Notes: generated by a model from the letters alone, not told the origin. A stretch of DNA of 64,000 nucleotides from Bacillus_BD oryzisoli_A (GCF_043641075.1 NZ_JBHZRC010000001.1:682001-746000), one strand, 5' to 3'. Counted from the stretch's first letter, positions 25,787 to 34,502 are shown. Translations and numbers: made by a program.

Positions 25787-25823
25787 ATATTTACATATCA
25801 GCTTAAGAGAGAGGTGAAACAGC

Positions 25824-26327
25824 TTGAACAAAACATTGAAACTGACCATGACAGCCATGTTTGTTGCCATAGGAACACTTACAAGCCATTTGATTTATAT
25901 ACCGATTGGTTTTACAAAGGTTTTCCCCATTCAACACTTTTTAAATGTATTGTCTGCAGTATTGTTAGGCCCATACTATGCTGTCCTACAGGCATTTACT
26001 GTATCTTTATTAAGAAATATGATGGGAACCGGGTCTATTTTTGCATTTCCTGGAAGTATGATTGGCGCCTTGTTAGCTGCCTGCTTATTTATGAAAACAA
26101 AGAAGCTTTCCTTTGCATTTGCAGGTGAAGTCGTTGGTACAGGCATATTAGGCGGGTTAGCCTGTTATCCAATTGCAGTGCTTCTATTAGGTCAGAATGC
26201 TGCATTATTTGGCTTTGTTCCTGCATTTATGATCAGCTCATTTGCCGGAAGCTTATTTGGCTTTATCATGTTAAGCGTGATGCTTAAAAATCCAGCGATT
26301 AGATCCTTTCAACAAAGAAATCTTTAG
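25824..26327 (+). CDS. thiW: ThiW, thiamine-precursor ECF transporter S component
   Basis: A 167-residue protein with about five or six membrane helices and the ThiW hallmarks PIGFTKVFPIQHFLNVLSAV near residue 30 and LLRNMMGTGSIFAFPGSMIGA near residue 62. As the substrate-binding subunit of an energy-coupling-factor transporter it is predicted to import the thiazole moiety of thiamine, using the shared EcfAAT module encoded elsewhere. Control by the TPP riboswitch directly upstream confirms the thiamine link. TTG start 25824, with GAGAGGTG upstream. No other thiamine gene is adjacent. Confidence 0.92.
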   Translation: MNKTLKLTMTAMFVAIGTLTSHLIYIPIGFTKVFPIQHFLNVLSAVLLGPYYAVLQAFTVSLLRNMMGTGSIFAFPGSMIGALLAACLFMKTKKLSFAFAGEVVGTGILGGLACYPIAVLLLGQNAALFGFVPAFMISSFAGSLFGFIMLSVMLKNPAIRSFQQRNL

Positions 26328-26354
26328 TAGGGTATATGTTCCATAGCAGCACAT

Positions 26355-26387
26355 GAAAAGAACAGCTCGATGGAGCTGTTCTTTTTC
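26355..26387 (+). terminator. Terminator after thiW
   Basis: Perfect AAAAGAACAGCTC / GAGCTGTTCTTTT stem, four-base loop, T5 tail; also usable by the convergent chemoreceptor gene. Confidence 0.88.
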
Positions 26388-26401
26388 TATGATCGGAAGT
26401 T

Positions 26402-27238
26402 TTATAAACGATTAGATAATGTCAGTAAAAGCTTTGAGATTTCCTCGAACCTTGAGATACGTGAATTTATTTCCTTTGCTTTTTCCAATTGATTAATAAC
26501 GGTAGAATTAATGGCTGTCACTTCTTCTGTGATCTTCTGTAAATCGACTTGAAGATCCTGTAAGGTTTTTTCTATTTCTACACTTGCATCATTGCTATGA
26601 CCAGATAATTTTCGAATTTCATTTGCTACGACCCCAAATCCTTTTCCAACCTCGCCAATCCTAGCCGCTTCGATAGCAGCATTTAATCCAATTAACCTGG
26701 TTTGAGAGGAGATTGATTTGATTGATTCCAAGATTTGATTGGTCTTTTTAAATTTATTGTTTATTTCATCAGCCTTACTTTGCAGTGTAATACTGTCATT
26801 ATTTAATTGAGCGGCCACGATGAGGAATTGATCAATAATATTTCCTACCTCATCACTTGATTCCGCAAGATCTACAGCACTTTTATTGAGGCCTGTCCAG
26901 GTTTCAATATTTTTAGCTATGCCCACGGAACCGATTACATTTCGATAATCATCTAGGAGAGGATAGCCATAAATTCTTACAGGGATTCCATATAAAGAAG
27001 CGTCCATGTTTTTTGCTGCTGGTTTCTTTGTCCTCATTGCCTCCGCCATGGCTGATTTAGGATTTACTGGATCACCGGGAGAAATATGTAATTTAACCGT
27101 TTTACCATCCTTTTGGATAATAAATTTTTCCTTATCTGTAACAGCAAAGCCCATATCAGTCTGCATGATTTCTGCAATCCAAGGAGTAATCGTAATTAAT
27201 GCCTGCATGATTTCATTTCCAGTTGCTTTACTTTCCAT
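26402..27238 (-). CDS. Soluble methyl-accepting chemotaxis protein, YfmS-like
   Basis: A 278-residue chemoreceptor with no membrane helix. The N-terminal 115 residues look like a small ligand-sensing (PAS-like) module; the C-terminal part is the coiled-coil signalling domain with the conserved hairpin tip RLIGLNAAIEAARIGEVGKG (about residues 184-203), which contacts CheA and CheW. The coiled coil is short, as in B. subtilis YfmS, so it probably acts as a cytoplasmic receptor. AAAGGAGAAG precedes the ATG. No chemotaxis genes are nearby. Confidence 0.87.
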   Translation of the reverse strand: MESKATGNEIMQALITITPWIAEIMQTDMGFAVTDKEKFIIQKDGKTVKLHISPGDPVNPKSAMAEAMRTKKPAAKNMDASLYGIPVRIYGYPLLDDYRNVIGSVGIAKNIETWTGLNKSAVDLAESSDEVGNIIDQFLIVAAQLNNDSITLQSKADEINNKFKKTNQILESIKSISSQTRLIGLNAAIEAARIGEVGKGFGVVANEIRKLSGHSNDASVEIEKTLQDLQVDLQKITEEVTAINSTVINQLEKAKEINSRISRFEEISKLLLTLSNRL

Positions 27239-27377
27239 CGGCTTCTCCTTTCTCTTTGTACGAAATAGTAGGATAAAAAGGTAATATTATCTTTAAATAC
27301 TATTATACACTAAATAATATTGGGGGAATATGTGTCAGGAGGATATTAAAAAGAGGTTTATTGCACTTTCTTAAACA

Positions 27378-27410
27378 TTCATTGATAATGAAAAAAATGA
27401 CCGTTTGGTC
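27378..27410. promoter_or_regulatory. Two adjacent dyads upstream of the SDR gene
   Basis: TTCATT-GAT-AATGAA (27378-27392) and GACC-GTTT-GGTC (27399-27410) lie 45-77 bp before the start codon. The second looks like a TetR-family operator and the first is also a perfect dyad. No regulator gene is adjacent. Confidence 0.4.
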
Positions 27411-27454
27411 TTATACATCAAACGATTATGTTAGAGAAGGATGTGTTAATTCTA

Positions 27455-28204
27455 ATGTGTTTCACCAAAAAAACAGTAATCGTAACAGGAGCGGGGAAGG
27501 GAATCGGTAAAGGGATTGCTCTTGCCTATGCCAAAAAGGGAGCAAATGTAATTGTAGCGGAAATGGAGGAAAGAGAAGGTACAAAGACAGTTCAAATCAT
27601 TAAAGAGCAGGGAGGAGAAGCTCTCTTTGTCCAAACGGATGTACGAAGAGAAAGGGATATTATTTCCTTAATGCAAGCTGCTAATCAAGCATATGGAAGA
27701 ATCGATATATTAATCAACAATGCTGGAATAAGTGTTTTCAAACCTCTTTTTGAATTACCAATCGAAGAATGGGATGATGTCATCCAAACTAATTTAAGAA
27801 GTGTTTTCTTAGGATCACGTGAGGCAGCAAAATACATAAGGCAAAACGAGGAGGGAGGAGCAATTGTTAATATTGCCTCTACAAGGGCTATGATGTCAGA
27901 GCCAAATTCAGAAGCTTATGCCGCTACAAAAGGCGGCATCGTAGCGCTTACCCATGCGCTTGCCGCTTCATTGAGCAATGATCGGATTACGGTGAATGCA
28001 ATTTCCCCGGGATGGATTGAAACAGGTGATTACTCAAAGCTTAGTAGTATGGATCATGAGCAGCATTTTTCAAAACGTGTAGGGAAGCCGGAGGATATTG
28101 CACAGGCCTGTCTCTATTTAACAGCGAGGGAGAATGACTTTGTTACCGGAATCAACCTTGTTGTTGACGGCGGTATGACACGGAAGATGATATATGAAGA
28201 ATAA
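27455..28204 (+). CDS. Short-chain dehydrogenase/reductase
   Basis: A 249-residue classical SDR. TGAGKGIG (NAD(P)-binding), NNAG, the catalytic S-Y-K set (IVNIASTRAMM, then YAATKGG) and the C-terminal TGINLVVDGGMT are intact. The acidic residue after beta strand 2 (VAEMEERE) favours NAD over NADP. Substrate unknown; the family includes many alcohol and sugar dehydrogenases. ATG 27455 gives the normal N-terminus; an earlier ATG at 27428 has no ribosome binding site, though the AGAAGG site is 14 bases from the chosen start, so this choice is moderate. Confidence 0.85.
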   Translation: MCFTKKTVIVTGAGKGIGKGIALAYAKKGANVIVAEMEEREGTKTVQIIKEQGGEALFVQTDVRRERDIISLMQAANQAYGRIDILINNAGISVFKPLFELPIEEWDDVIQTNLRSVFLGSREAAKYIRQNEEGGAIVNIASTRAMMSEPNSEAYAATKGGIVALTHALAASLSNDRITVNAISPGWIETGDYSKLSSMDHEQHFSKRVGKPEDIAQACLYLTARENDFVTGINLVVDGGMTRKMIYEE

Positions 28205-28221
28205 AAGAGAAGAGTTAAATA

Positions 28222-28249
28222 AAACCCTCTTGAATGTTCAAGAGGGTTT
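28222..28249. terminator. Bidirectional terminator between SDR and the oxidoreductase operon
   Basis: Thirteen-bp perfect stem AAACCCTCTTGAA / TTCAAGAGGGTTT with a two-base loop, between convergent genes. Confidence 0.85.
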
Positions 28250-28258
28250 ATCTTTATC

Positions 28259-30577
28259 TTATAGGTACGGACTTTCGTGTTTTGCTTTCAATTGATTCCA
28301 ACGGCGTTCTACTTCGCGTTCAAATTCTTGAAGCATTTCTTTATTCTCTTCTTTTAACATGTGTTTTGTTTTACCCATATGTTTTAACCAGTCACCAAGT
28401 TCAATGCGTTTCTTTTTGTCTTCTGGGTTATGAGTAATTTTTGTAACACCTCTTTCCACTTCATAAAGAGGGAAGAAGCAAGAGTTTACAGCCGCATCTA
28501 CAATCTCTTGTCCTAGTGTTTCATTTGATTTCCAGTTCAACGGACAAGCAATTAGGATTTTACCATAAACCATACCTACATTATTTGCATACCATTGCGC
28601 TTTCGCAGCTTTTCTCACAAGGTCTTGCGGGAATGCTTCAGAGCCTGTGAACACGTATGAAATATTAGTAGCAGCCATGATTTGAGCTGTGTCTTTATGA
28701 TGGAAAGCTTTACCTGCCTGATATGGTCCTACAGCAGAAGTACTTGTCATATGTCCAAGTGGAGTAGAGTAAGACAATTGGCTTCCTGTATTCATATAAC
28801 CTTCATTATCATACTCAACGATGATCATTTTGTGGTTACGTAAAGCTGTACCAATCGCAGGACCCATGCCAATATCCATACCGCCGTCACCAGTTACCAT
28901 AACAAATGTAAAGTCATCGCTTAATCCAAGGGCTTCAAACTCACCACGACGTTTTCTTTCATGGAACATTTCCACAACGCCAGATAATGTAGCCGCACCA
29001 TTTTGGAAAAGGTTGTGAATATAAGTTTGTTTATGTGAACTGTATGGATATCCTGTTGTAACAATCATTCCACAGCCAGTATGGAATAATGCAACAATAT
29101 CGCCTTCAATTCCTTTAAAGAATGTCTCTAATCCAGAGAAAATACCACATCCAGGGCATGCACCGTGTCCTGAAGAAATACGTTTTGGTTTTTTCGTTAA
29201 GGCTCTTAGTGGAGGAATCTTAACTTTCAATTCACCAGTTTCTTCATTAGGAGTAACCGTAATAAGACCTGTACGTAAATCTTCTTTTTTCATTGGTTCT
29301 ACTCGACGTTTTGGAGCTAATTCCGGATTACCAGGAGTGTGACCAAAGTAATCAAATGGTACTTCAACTTTATCAGCTTCTACAGCATCGACTGCTAGTT
29401 GGAAGAACTTCTCTGCATCATCTGCATAGAAATCTTTACCACCTAATCCGTAGACGCGGTTAATTACTTTTGTTTCAGTGTTGCCATAAGTTTGCAGTGC
29501 TGCTCTTACTTCAAGAGCCATGTTACCACCGTGTGCTCCGTATGAATCCCCACGGTCACCAACTGTAATAGCTTTTACATTTTTTAATGCTTCCGCAATT
29601 TGCTTTTGTGGGAAAGGACGAAGAATATTAGGAGAAATAACCCCAGCTTTAATGCCTTTCGCACGTAATTGATCGACAACATCCTTACAAACTTCTGTTG
29701 CAGAGTTTAACATGAATACGGCAACTTCAGCATCTTCCATTTTATATAAGTCAAGAATTGGATACTCACGGCCTGTTAATTCTGCATATTCTTTTGTAAT
29801 TCTTTCGAATACCTTCTCAGCATTATACATTGCTTCAGATTGTTGATAACGGTTGTTGATTGTATCAGGCTCGTTCATATATGCACCAATTGATACTGGG
29901 TTGTCACGATCTAGAGCATGTGGGAAATTTGTTGGCATTTCACCGATAAACTTCTGAACTTGGTCATTATCCTTAATAACTTGAACACGTCTCTTTTGGT
30001 GAGAAGTAAAATATCCATCATAAGATACAATGACAGGTAAACGAACTTCAGGATCTTCTGCTAATTTAATCGCCATGATATTCATATCATAAACAACTTG
30101 TGGATCACGAGCCATTAGAATTGGCCAGCCAATATTTAAGGCAAAATATAAATCAGAGTGGTCACCATGAATATTTAAAGGTCCTGAAACAGAGCGGTTT
30201 ACCAAGTTTAATACCATTGGCATACGTGTTCCGGATTGAACAGGCAGCTGCTCAAGCATATATAAGAAACCATTGGCACTAGTTGCATTGAATACACGTC
30301 CGCCGCCAGCTGCTGCACCATAACAAATCCCTGCAGAACCGTGCTCACCATCAGCCGCAATTAATTTAATATCATGTTGTCCTCTTGCTTTCATTCCATC
30401 AAGGAATTGCGCAACTTCAGTAGAAGGGGAGATTGGGTAATATCCCATAACATGATAGTTAATTTGATGTGCAGCATATGCAGCCATTTCATTACCTGAT
30501 TCAAATACGATCGCTTGCTCAACAGATCCTTCTGATAGACCTGCTTTCTCTTTATCTATAACAATCTCTTTAGACAT
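28259..30577 (-). CDS. 2-oxoacid:ferredoxin oxidoreductase, fused alpha-beta subunit
   Basis: A 772-residue protein joining two subunits that are usually separate. Residues 1-400 are the alpha (PorA-like) part: GYYPISPSTEVAQFL, SANGFLYMLEQLP and VNRSVSGPLNIHGDHSDLY are typical of pyruvate/2-oxoacid oxidoreductases. Residues about 480-772 are the TPP-binding beta part with ACPGCGIF (cluster cysteines), GDGGMDIGMG and the NEGYMNTG thiamine-pyrophosphate motif. Such enzymes oxidatively decarboxylate a 2-oxoacid to acyl-CoA and reduce ferredoxin. The substrate is not decided by sequence. Start ATG 30577 after AAAGGTG. Downstream member of a two-gene operon, 27 bp after the gamma-delta gene. Confidence 0.88.
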   Translation of the reverse strand: MSKEIVIDKEKAGLSEGSVEQAIVFESGNEMAAYAAHQINYHVMGYYPISPSTEVAQFLDGMKARGQHDIKLIAADGEHGSAGICYGAAAGGGRVFNATSANGFLYMLEQLPVQSGTRMPMVLNLVNRSVSGPLNIHGDHSDLYFALNIGWPILMARDPQVVYDMNIMAIKLAEDPEVRLPVIVSYDGYFTSHQKRRVQVIKDNDQVQKFIGEMPTNFPHALDRDNPVSIGAYMNEPDTINNRYQQSEAMYNAEKVFERITKEYAELTGREYPILDLYKMEDAEVAVFMLNSATEVCKDVVDQLRAKGIKAGVISPNILRPFPQKQIAEALKNVKAITVGDRGDSYGAHGGNMALEVRAALQTYGNTETKVINRVYGLGGKDFYADDAEKFFQLAVDAVEADKVEVPFDYFGHTPGNPELAPKRRVEPMKKEDLRTGLITVTPNEETGELKVKIPPLRALTKKPKRISSGHGACPGCGIFSGLETFFKGIEGDIVALFHTGCGMIVTTGYPYSSHKQTYIHNLFQNGAATLSGVVEMFHERKRRGEFEALGLSDDFTFVMVTGDGGMDIGMGPAIGTALRNHKMIIVEYDNEGYMNTGSQLSYSTPLGHMTSTSAVGPYQAGKAFHHKDTAQIMAATNISYVFTGSEAFPQDLVRKAAKAQWYANNVGMVYGKILIACPLNWKSNETLGQEIVDAAVNSCFFPLYEVERGVTKITHNPEDKKKRIELGDWLKHMGKTKHMLKEENKEMLQEFEREVERRWNQLKAKHESPYL

Positions 30578-30604
30578 ATACGTAATCACCTTTCACTATG
30601 AAAA

Positions 30605-31609
30605 TTATTTTACTAATTCAAATAAATGCGGTACACGGTTAGCATCAGCGTATCCATCATTTGTTTCCACTTCATTTGTTAATGCTTCCACCGGGCAGGC
30701 ATGTACACACTTTAAACAGCCTTTACAGTATTGATAGTCAATTCCTTTTAGGAACATTTGTGGACGGCCTTTTTTATCAGGCTGTTCTTCCCAAACAAAG
30801 CAGAAATCAGGGCAGGCTGTATCACACGCAGCACAGTGGATACATTTATCTTCATGATAATGAGGAAGCACTCCAGAACGTGAAATACTTAAATCTTTGA
30901 AAATACTATTTCCTGGGTCAATAACGATACCACCGATTGGTTGAGTTTCATAGCCAAGTGTTGGCTCCTCACGTACAAACGGCTTAGCTGTTGCATCTTC
31001 ACTAGCTTCAAAGGTCTTAAATTCCACTTCATTATAACCTCTGTCAAATGTACGAAGATTGGATTCTACTAAATGCGGATATTTTTTCTCAAAGGTACGA
31101 CGAATCGTATCTCTCATAGAGTCAGCATCCATGAAATCAAGAATACGGTATAATGCCCCCAGCATCGCTGTGTTTACTTTTGTTTTTTCTTCTAATGCAA
31201 TTTTCGTTGCATCTATAACGGCCATAATACCACCATCTATATTCATTAACTCCTTAAGCTCTTCAGGAGTTTTCATAGAGTTTACTAGAACCGTACTGTC
31301 TGGATAAATACCGCTTGTACAATCTAATGTTTTATATAGAGCATCATGGAAGATTGCTACGACATGTGGACGTTCTACAGGAGTAGTGTCCCGAATATTT
31401 GTATAAGGTTCACAGAAACGAATATGTCCTTTTACTGGTGAACCTTTTTTCTCAGATCCATAAGATGAAAAGCTTAGTCCATTAAATCCATTTCCTACAA
31501 CACCTGCTTCAGATAGTAATTTACCAGCAAGGTTGGCTCCCAATCCGCCAATGGATTCAAGACGAATCTCAAAAAATCCTAATTCATTTACTCTAGGTAA
31601 CTTAGTCAA
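30605..31609 (-). CDS. 2-oxoacid:ferredoxin oxidoreductase, fused gamma-delta subunit
   Basis: A 334-residue protein: residues 1-190 are the gamma domain (RLESIGGLGANLAGKLLSEA near the start, FSSYGSEKKGSPVKGHIR), and the C-terminal 80 residues are a 2x[4Fe-4S] ferredoxin-like delta domain with CIHCAACDTACPDFC and CKGCLKCVHACP. The delta clusters pass electrons from the thiamine-radical site to ferredoxin. Gamma-delta fusion is known from oxalate oxidoreductase of acetogens, whereas most PORs keep them apart. TTG 31609 with GGAGG seven bases upstream is the start; an ATG-initiated frame begins 19 codons earlier next to the promoter. Confidence 0.87.
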   Translation of the reverse strand: MTKLPRVNELGFFEIRLESIGGLGANLAGKLLSEAGVVGNGFNGLSFSSYGSEKKGSPVKGHIRFCEPYTNIRDTTPVERPHVVAIFHDALYKTLDCTSGIYPDSTVLVNSMKTPEELKELMNIDGGIMAVIDATKIALEEKTKVNTAMLGALYRILDFMDADSMRDTIRRTFEKKYPHLVESNLRTFDRGYNEVEFKTFEASEDATAKPFVREEPTLGYETQPIGGIVIDPGNSIFKDLSISRSGVLPHYHEDKCIHCAACDTACPDFCFVWEEQPDKKGRPQMFLKGIDYQYCKGCLKCVHACPVEALTNEVETNDGYADANRVPHLFELVK

Positions 31610-31678
31610 CAGAATTCCTCCGATCAAACCAAAATAATTTTTGCATTTAAAATTGTGAATATTCATAAATATGCTCTC

Positions 31679-31707
31679 ATTATAACAGCGCTTTTTTTTT
31701 AATGCAA
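31679..31707 (-). promoter_or_regulatory. Sigma-A promoter of the oxidoreductase operon, with cre-like core
   Basis: On the minus strand TTGCAT (31707-31702), 17-bp spacer and TATAAT (31684-31679), a very good promoter about 70 bp before the gamma-delta start. The spacer contains AAAAGCGCTGTTA, which has the core of a cre site but several mismatches. Confidence 0.7.
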
Positions 31708-32084
31708 CAGATTTTTTGAATATTTATAAATCAACCTTTTGTCAGTATTATTACTGGTTTAGAAGGCATATTCTTAGCTTTTATTTAAAGTTGTACCAGT
31801 AATTTCCCAATCTTGTTCCATATATATTTATAGTGTTAAGTTAATTATCTATTCGATAAAAAGTATAAATATACGAGCTTCTTCTATCATTTTCGACAGG
31901 AATCGCATAAATAAATTTTATAAATCTATAGAAAAGTTTTATGTATGAAACCCTTTACTGAGGATATTACCAAAGGAAAGAGTAATGATTTGCGGGTAAA
32001 TATCATTCTCATAGACAGTAAGAATTTATTAAAAGAATCAAGGGAACTTTAAAAAAGATCCTAATTTTTTGAGGAGGTAAAAAA
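31708..32084. other. Intergenic region between divergent oxidoreductase and DUF1292 genes
   Basis: About 380 bp of AT-rich sequence. Apart from the oxidoreductase promoter at its left edge and a good GAGGAGG site before the DUF1292 gene, no gene, repeat or RNA is recognisable. A 35-codon frame near 31950 lacks a ribosome binding site. Confidence 0.5.
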
Positions 32085-32288
32085 ATGGAAAACGATTCAC
32101 TCCGTGACCTTATTACGGTTGAAGATGAAAAAGGACAGCAACTTTCTTATGAGATTGAAGCATTATTTGAAATGCAAGGAGAATCCTATGCAATGGTACG
32201 TAAGGAGAATGACACAATGTTAATGAGGGTTAAAGAAGATGAAAAAGGACAACATTTCGTAAACGTTAAAAATCAAAGAACATCATAA
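32085..32288 (+). CDS. DUF1292 family protein (YrzB-like)
   Basis: A 67-residue acidic protein of the DUF1292 type: LITVEDEKGQQLSYEIEALF, then YAMVRKENDTMLMRVKEDEKG, a small beta-rich domain of unknown function found in many Firmicutes, often next to RNA-processing or cell-wall genes. GAGGAGG is seven bases before ATG. Monocistronic with its own terminator. Confidence 0.8.
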   Translation: MENDSLRDLITVEDEKGQQLSYEIEALFEMQGESYAMVRKENDTMLMRVKEDEKGQHFVNVKNQRTS

Positions 32289-32300
32289 AAATTCTACAGT

Positions 32301-32339
32301 AAGAAGCAGCACGCTAAGAAGTGAGTGCTGCTCTTTTTT
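32301..32339 (+). terminator. Terminator after the DUF1292 gene
   Basis: AGCAGCAC / GTGCTGCT stem extended by A:T pairs, 12-nt loop, followed by CT6. Confidence 0.8.
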
Positions 32340-32341
32340 GT

Positions 32342-32470
32342 TCATTTTATCGTTTTATCTTCTGAGTTCTCTTTTTGACCATATTTTAGCTGATCGTGAT
32401 TGATTCCTTTTTCTTTATTTACTTTACCGCCTAGACTCACATTTGAAAAATTTTTATTTTGAGTATTCAT
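32342..32470 (-). CDS. Small hydrophilic protein (42 aa)
   Basis: A compact minus-strand gene with a strong GGAGGTG site six bases before ATG 32470 and a stop at 32342-32344. The protein starts MNTQNKNFSNVSLGGKV and is rich in K, N and Q without hydrophobic stretches, ending in EDKTIK. Composition is like the minor small acid-soluble spore proteins of Bacillus, but no family is recognised. It ends beside the DUF1292 terminator, which can act in both directions. The excellent ribosome binding site is the main evidence that it is real. Confidence 0.6.
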   Translation of the reverse strand: MNTQNKNFSNVSLGGKVNKEKGINHDQLKYGQKENSEDKTIK

Positions 32471-32596
32471 TTTTCACACCTCCAGGATATTAGTCTGTCT
32501 TTTTTATTGAAAAATATGATTTAATTACCTTAATCAGCTACCCGATATATTGGAGAAGGTAGTTATTCTAACCAAAACATATCATGGAGGAATTGC

Positions 32597-32992
32597 ATGC
32601 TAAAAAAATTTACCTTACAAACAAACAGTCGTGATGACATGATTGAAATCACTGAAAAAGTGCAGAATTATGTGTACGAAAACAAACTTCATGATGGAGC
32701 CGTTATTGTCTATTGTCCTCATACGACTGCAGGTATTACCATAAATGAAAATGCTGATCCTGATGTAAAACGTGATATGATTCGCCGCTTTGATGAGGTT
32801 TACCCATGGAATCATGAGCTTGACCGTCATATGGAGGGTAATACCGCTGCACATATGAAAGCGAGTACCATAGGAGCATCACAGCATGTCATCATTTCGA
32901 ATGGACGATTAGTTTTAGGAACATGGCAGGGAATATATTTTTGTGAGTTTGATGGCCCGCGCACGAGAACGTATTATGTGAAAATATTGTGA
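32597..32992 (+). CDS. yugU: YjbQ/YugU family protein (UPF0047)
   Basis: A 131-residue protein of the YjbQ/UPF0047 family. The conserved HTTAGITINENADPDVKRDM (about residues 42-61), HMEGNTAAHMKASTIGAS and LGTWQGIYFCEFDGPR segments are present, including the three histidines and aspartate/glutamate that form a likely metal site. E. coli YjbQ has weak thiamine-phosphate-synthase activity, but the physiological function is unsettled. Length and sequence match B. subtilis YugU. ATGGAGG site before the ATG. Confidence 0.88.
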   Translation: MLKKFTLQTNSRDDMIEITEKVQNYVYENKLHDGAVIVYCPHTTAGITINENADPDVKRDMIRRFDEVYPWNHELDRHMEGNTAAHMKASTIGASQHVIISNGRLVLGTWQGIYFCEFDGPRTRTYYVKIL

Positions 32993-32999
32993 TTGAGTT

Positions 33000-33032
33000 A
33001 GAGTCTCTCTGGTTATTAGAGAGGCTTTTTTT
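33000..33032 (+). terminator. Terminator after yugU
   Basis: AGAGTCTCTCT / AGAGAGGCT hairpin (one mismatch) with T7. Confidence 0.8.
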
Positions 33033-33125
33033 GAATTATTACAGTTTTAAAAAAGAACAGCCTATCATAAAAAAGGTATATAATAAATCTTTAGGGGTCA
33101 AAAGACCAATAGGAGATGAATTGGG

Positions 33126-34082
33126 TTGAAAAGTATGTTTCAAAATAAATGGGCTGTCATTGGAATAGCCATTATTTGTTCAGTATTATGGGGGAGTGCC
33201 TTTCCCGTTCTTAAAATCAGTTATATAGAATTGCAATTAGCTGCAAATGACACAATGGCACAGATTGTGTTTGCCGGTCTCCGTTTCCTAATGGCTGGAC
33301 TTATTCTTTTACTGTTTCTATTCTTTACGAATCGTAACCATTTACTTGTAAAAAGGTCACATATTCTAATCTTACTTTTGTTTGGTACCATCCAAACTGC
33401 CGTGCAATATTTTTTCTTCTATAATGGTCTATCAAGGGTATCAGGGATGCAGGGAGCTATTCTGTCTTCATGCGGAACATTTTTGGCAGTCATTTTGGCA
33501 CATTTTTATTACCGGGACGACCATATAAATTGGAAAAAAACAATTGGATTGATCGCTGGATTTGCTGGAATTATTGCCGCAAATTGGGGCCAAGAATTCC
33601 AATTTCATTTTCATTGGAGCGGAGAAGGCTTCATGATTTTGTCAGGTCTTACAAGCGCGGTCACGACCATCATGACAAAAGAGCTTGCTTCCGATATTCA
33701 TCCGGTCACTCTTACAGGCTGGCAGCTGACAATTGGTTCCCTTGTTTTATTAATAATTGGTATTCCGCAATTAGGAGAACATTCGATTACCTTCACACCG
33801 ATTGGCTGGGGATTGCTGATTTATGCGGCATTATTGTCTTCAGTGGCATTCGCCCTTTGGACAACAATCCTTAAATATAACAAAGCAGGGGAAATGAGCA
33901 TTTATAGTTTTTTAACTCCGGTTTTTGGTGCAATATTATCTGCGATTTTTATTCCTGGAGAAAGCTTCAATCAGTATATTGTTGCAGCTCTTTCTTTAGT
34001 TGCAGTTGGAATCATTGCCATAAATTACCGAGGGGAACGTTCGTTCGGTACAACAAAACAAATAAAGAGGAATGTAGGTTAA
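33126..34082 (+). CDS. EamA family (DMT) transporter
   Basis: A 318-residue drug/metabolite exporter with ten membrane helices in two EamA repeats (VLWGSAFPVLKI near the start; GLLIYAALLSSVAFALWTTI and YSFLTPVFGAILSAI in the second half). These proteins export amino acids, nucleosides or other metabolites; the substrate is unknown. TTG start 33126, nine bases after AGGAGA; an ATG four codons later is an alternative. The terminator overlaps the last codons. Confidence 0.85.
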   Translation: MKSMFQNKWAVIGIAIICSVLWGSAFPVLKISYIELQLAANDTMAQIVFAGLRFLMAGLILLLFLFFTNRNHLLVKRSHILILLLFGTIQTAVQYFFFYNGLSRVSGMQGAILSSCGTFLAVILAHFYYRDDHINWKKTIGLIAGFAGIIAANWGQEFQFHFHWSGEGFMILSGLTSAVTTIMTKELASDIHPVTLTGWQLTIGSLVLLIIGIPQLGEHSITFTPIGWGLLIYAALLSSVAFALWTTILKYNKAGEMSIYSFLTPVFGAILSAIFIPGESFNQYIVAALSLVAVGIIAINYRGERSFGTTKQIKRNVG

Positions 34083-34100
34083 AACATTCCTCTTTATTTT
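34064..34100 (+). terminator. Terminator overlapping the EamA gene end
   Basis: AAAGAGGAATGT / ACATTCCTCTTT stem; the 5' arm is inside the last codons, so the hairpin is partly coding. Confidence 0.8.
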
Positions 34101-34142
34101 ATAGTAAAATTATAGTTAATATATAAGAGGGGGGGTGAACAC

Positions 34143-34325
34143 ATGGATATTTCACAATTACTAGGAGAAAAATACTTCAGTTTAGATGCTGCTCAGGTTG
34201 ATAAAAGCCCTGAAGAGCTTGTCGTAACAGATAATGATGAAACCTATTACATAGTTTCAAGTGATGCATTCGAACAAACATTGAAGGACCTAAATTATAA
34301 GATTATCGTTGGTTTAGGAGAGTAA
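34143..34325 (+). CDS. Small acidic protein (60 aa), unknown function
   Basis: A 60-residue acidic, soluble protein (MDISQLLGEKYFSLDAAQVD ... LKDLNYKIIVGLGE) with a very strong GGGGGGGTG site before its ATG and a terminator behind it, so it is almost certainly expressed. No family recognised; the alternating pattern suggests a small alpha/beta fold. Confidence 0.65.
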   Translation: MDISQLLGEKYFSLDAAQVDKSPEELVVTDNDETYYIVSSDAFEQTLKDLNYKIIVGLGE

Positions 34326-34354
34326 TACTTATCAATAATAGTCTTAAGACTTTG

Positions 34355-34381
34355 AAAAAGCACCTAATGGGTGCTTTTTTT
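34355..34381 (+). terminator. Terminator after the 60-aa gene
   Basis: AAAAAGCACC / GGGTGCTTTTT with a four-base loop and T7. Confidence 0.88.
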
Positions 34382-34502
34382 CATCTTTCCTTAGAAGAAT
34401 TCCCTGTCAACAGTTGTTAACAGAATCCATTCACATGGTTATGATTTATATAAAATTGTGGAATCCTAAATATTATGAATCAAAACACGAGGGTGAAGCA
34501 GA

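Noticed and set aside
25814..26128. Alternative plus-strand frame overlapping thiW
   Set aside because: Overlaps the conserved ThiW frame, has no family features and no own ribosome binding site.
31950..32051. A 35-codon plus-strand frame before the DUF1292 gene
   Set aside because: No ribosome binding site and no protein-like conservation signal.
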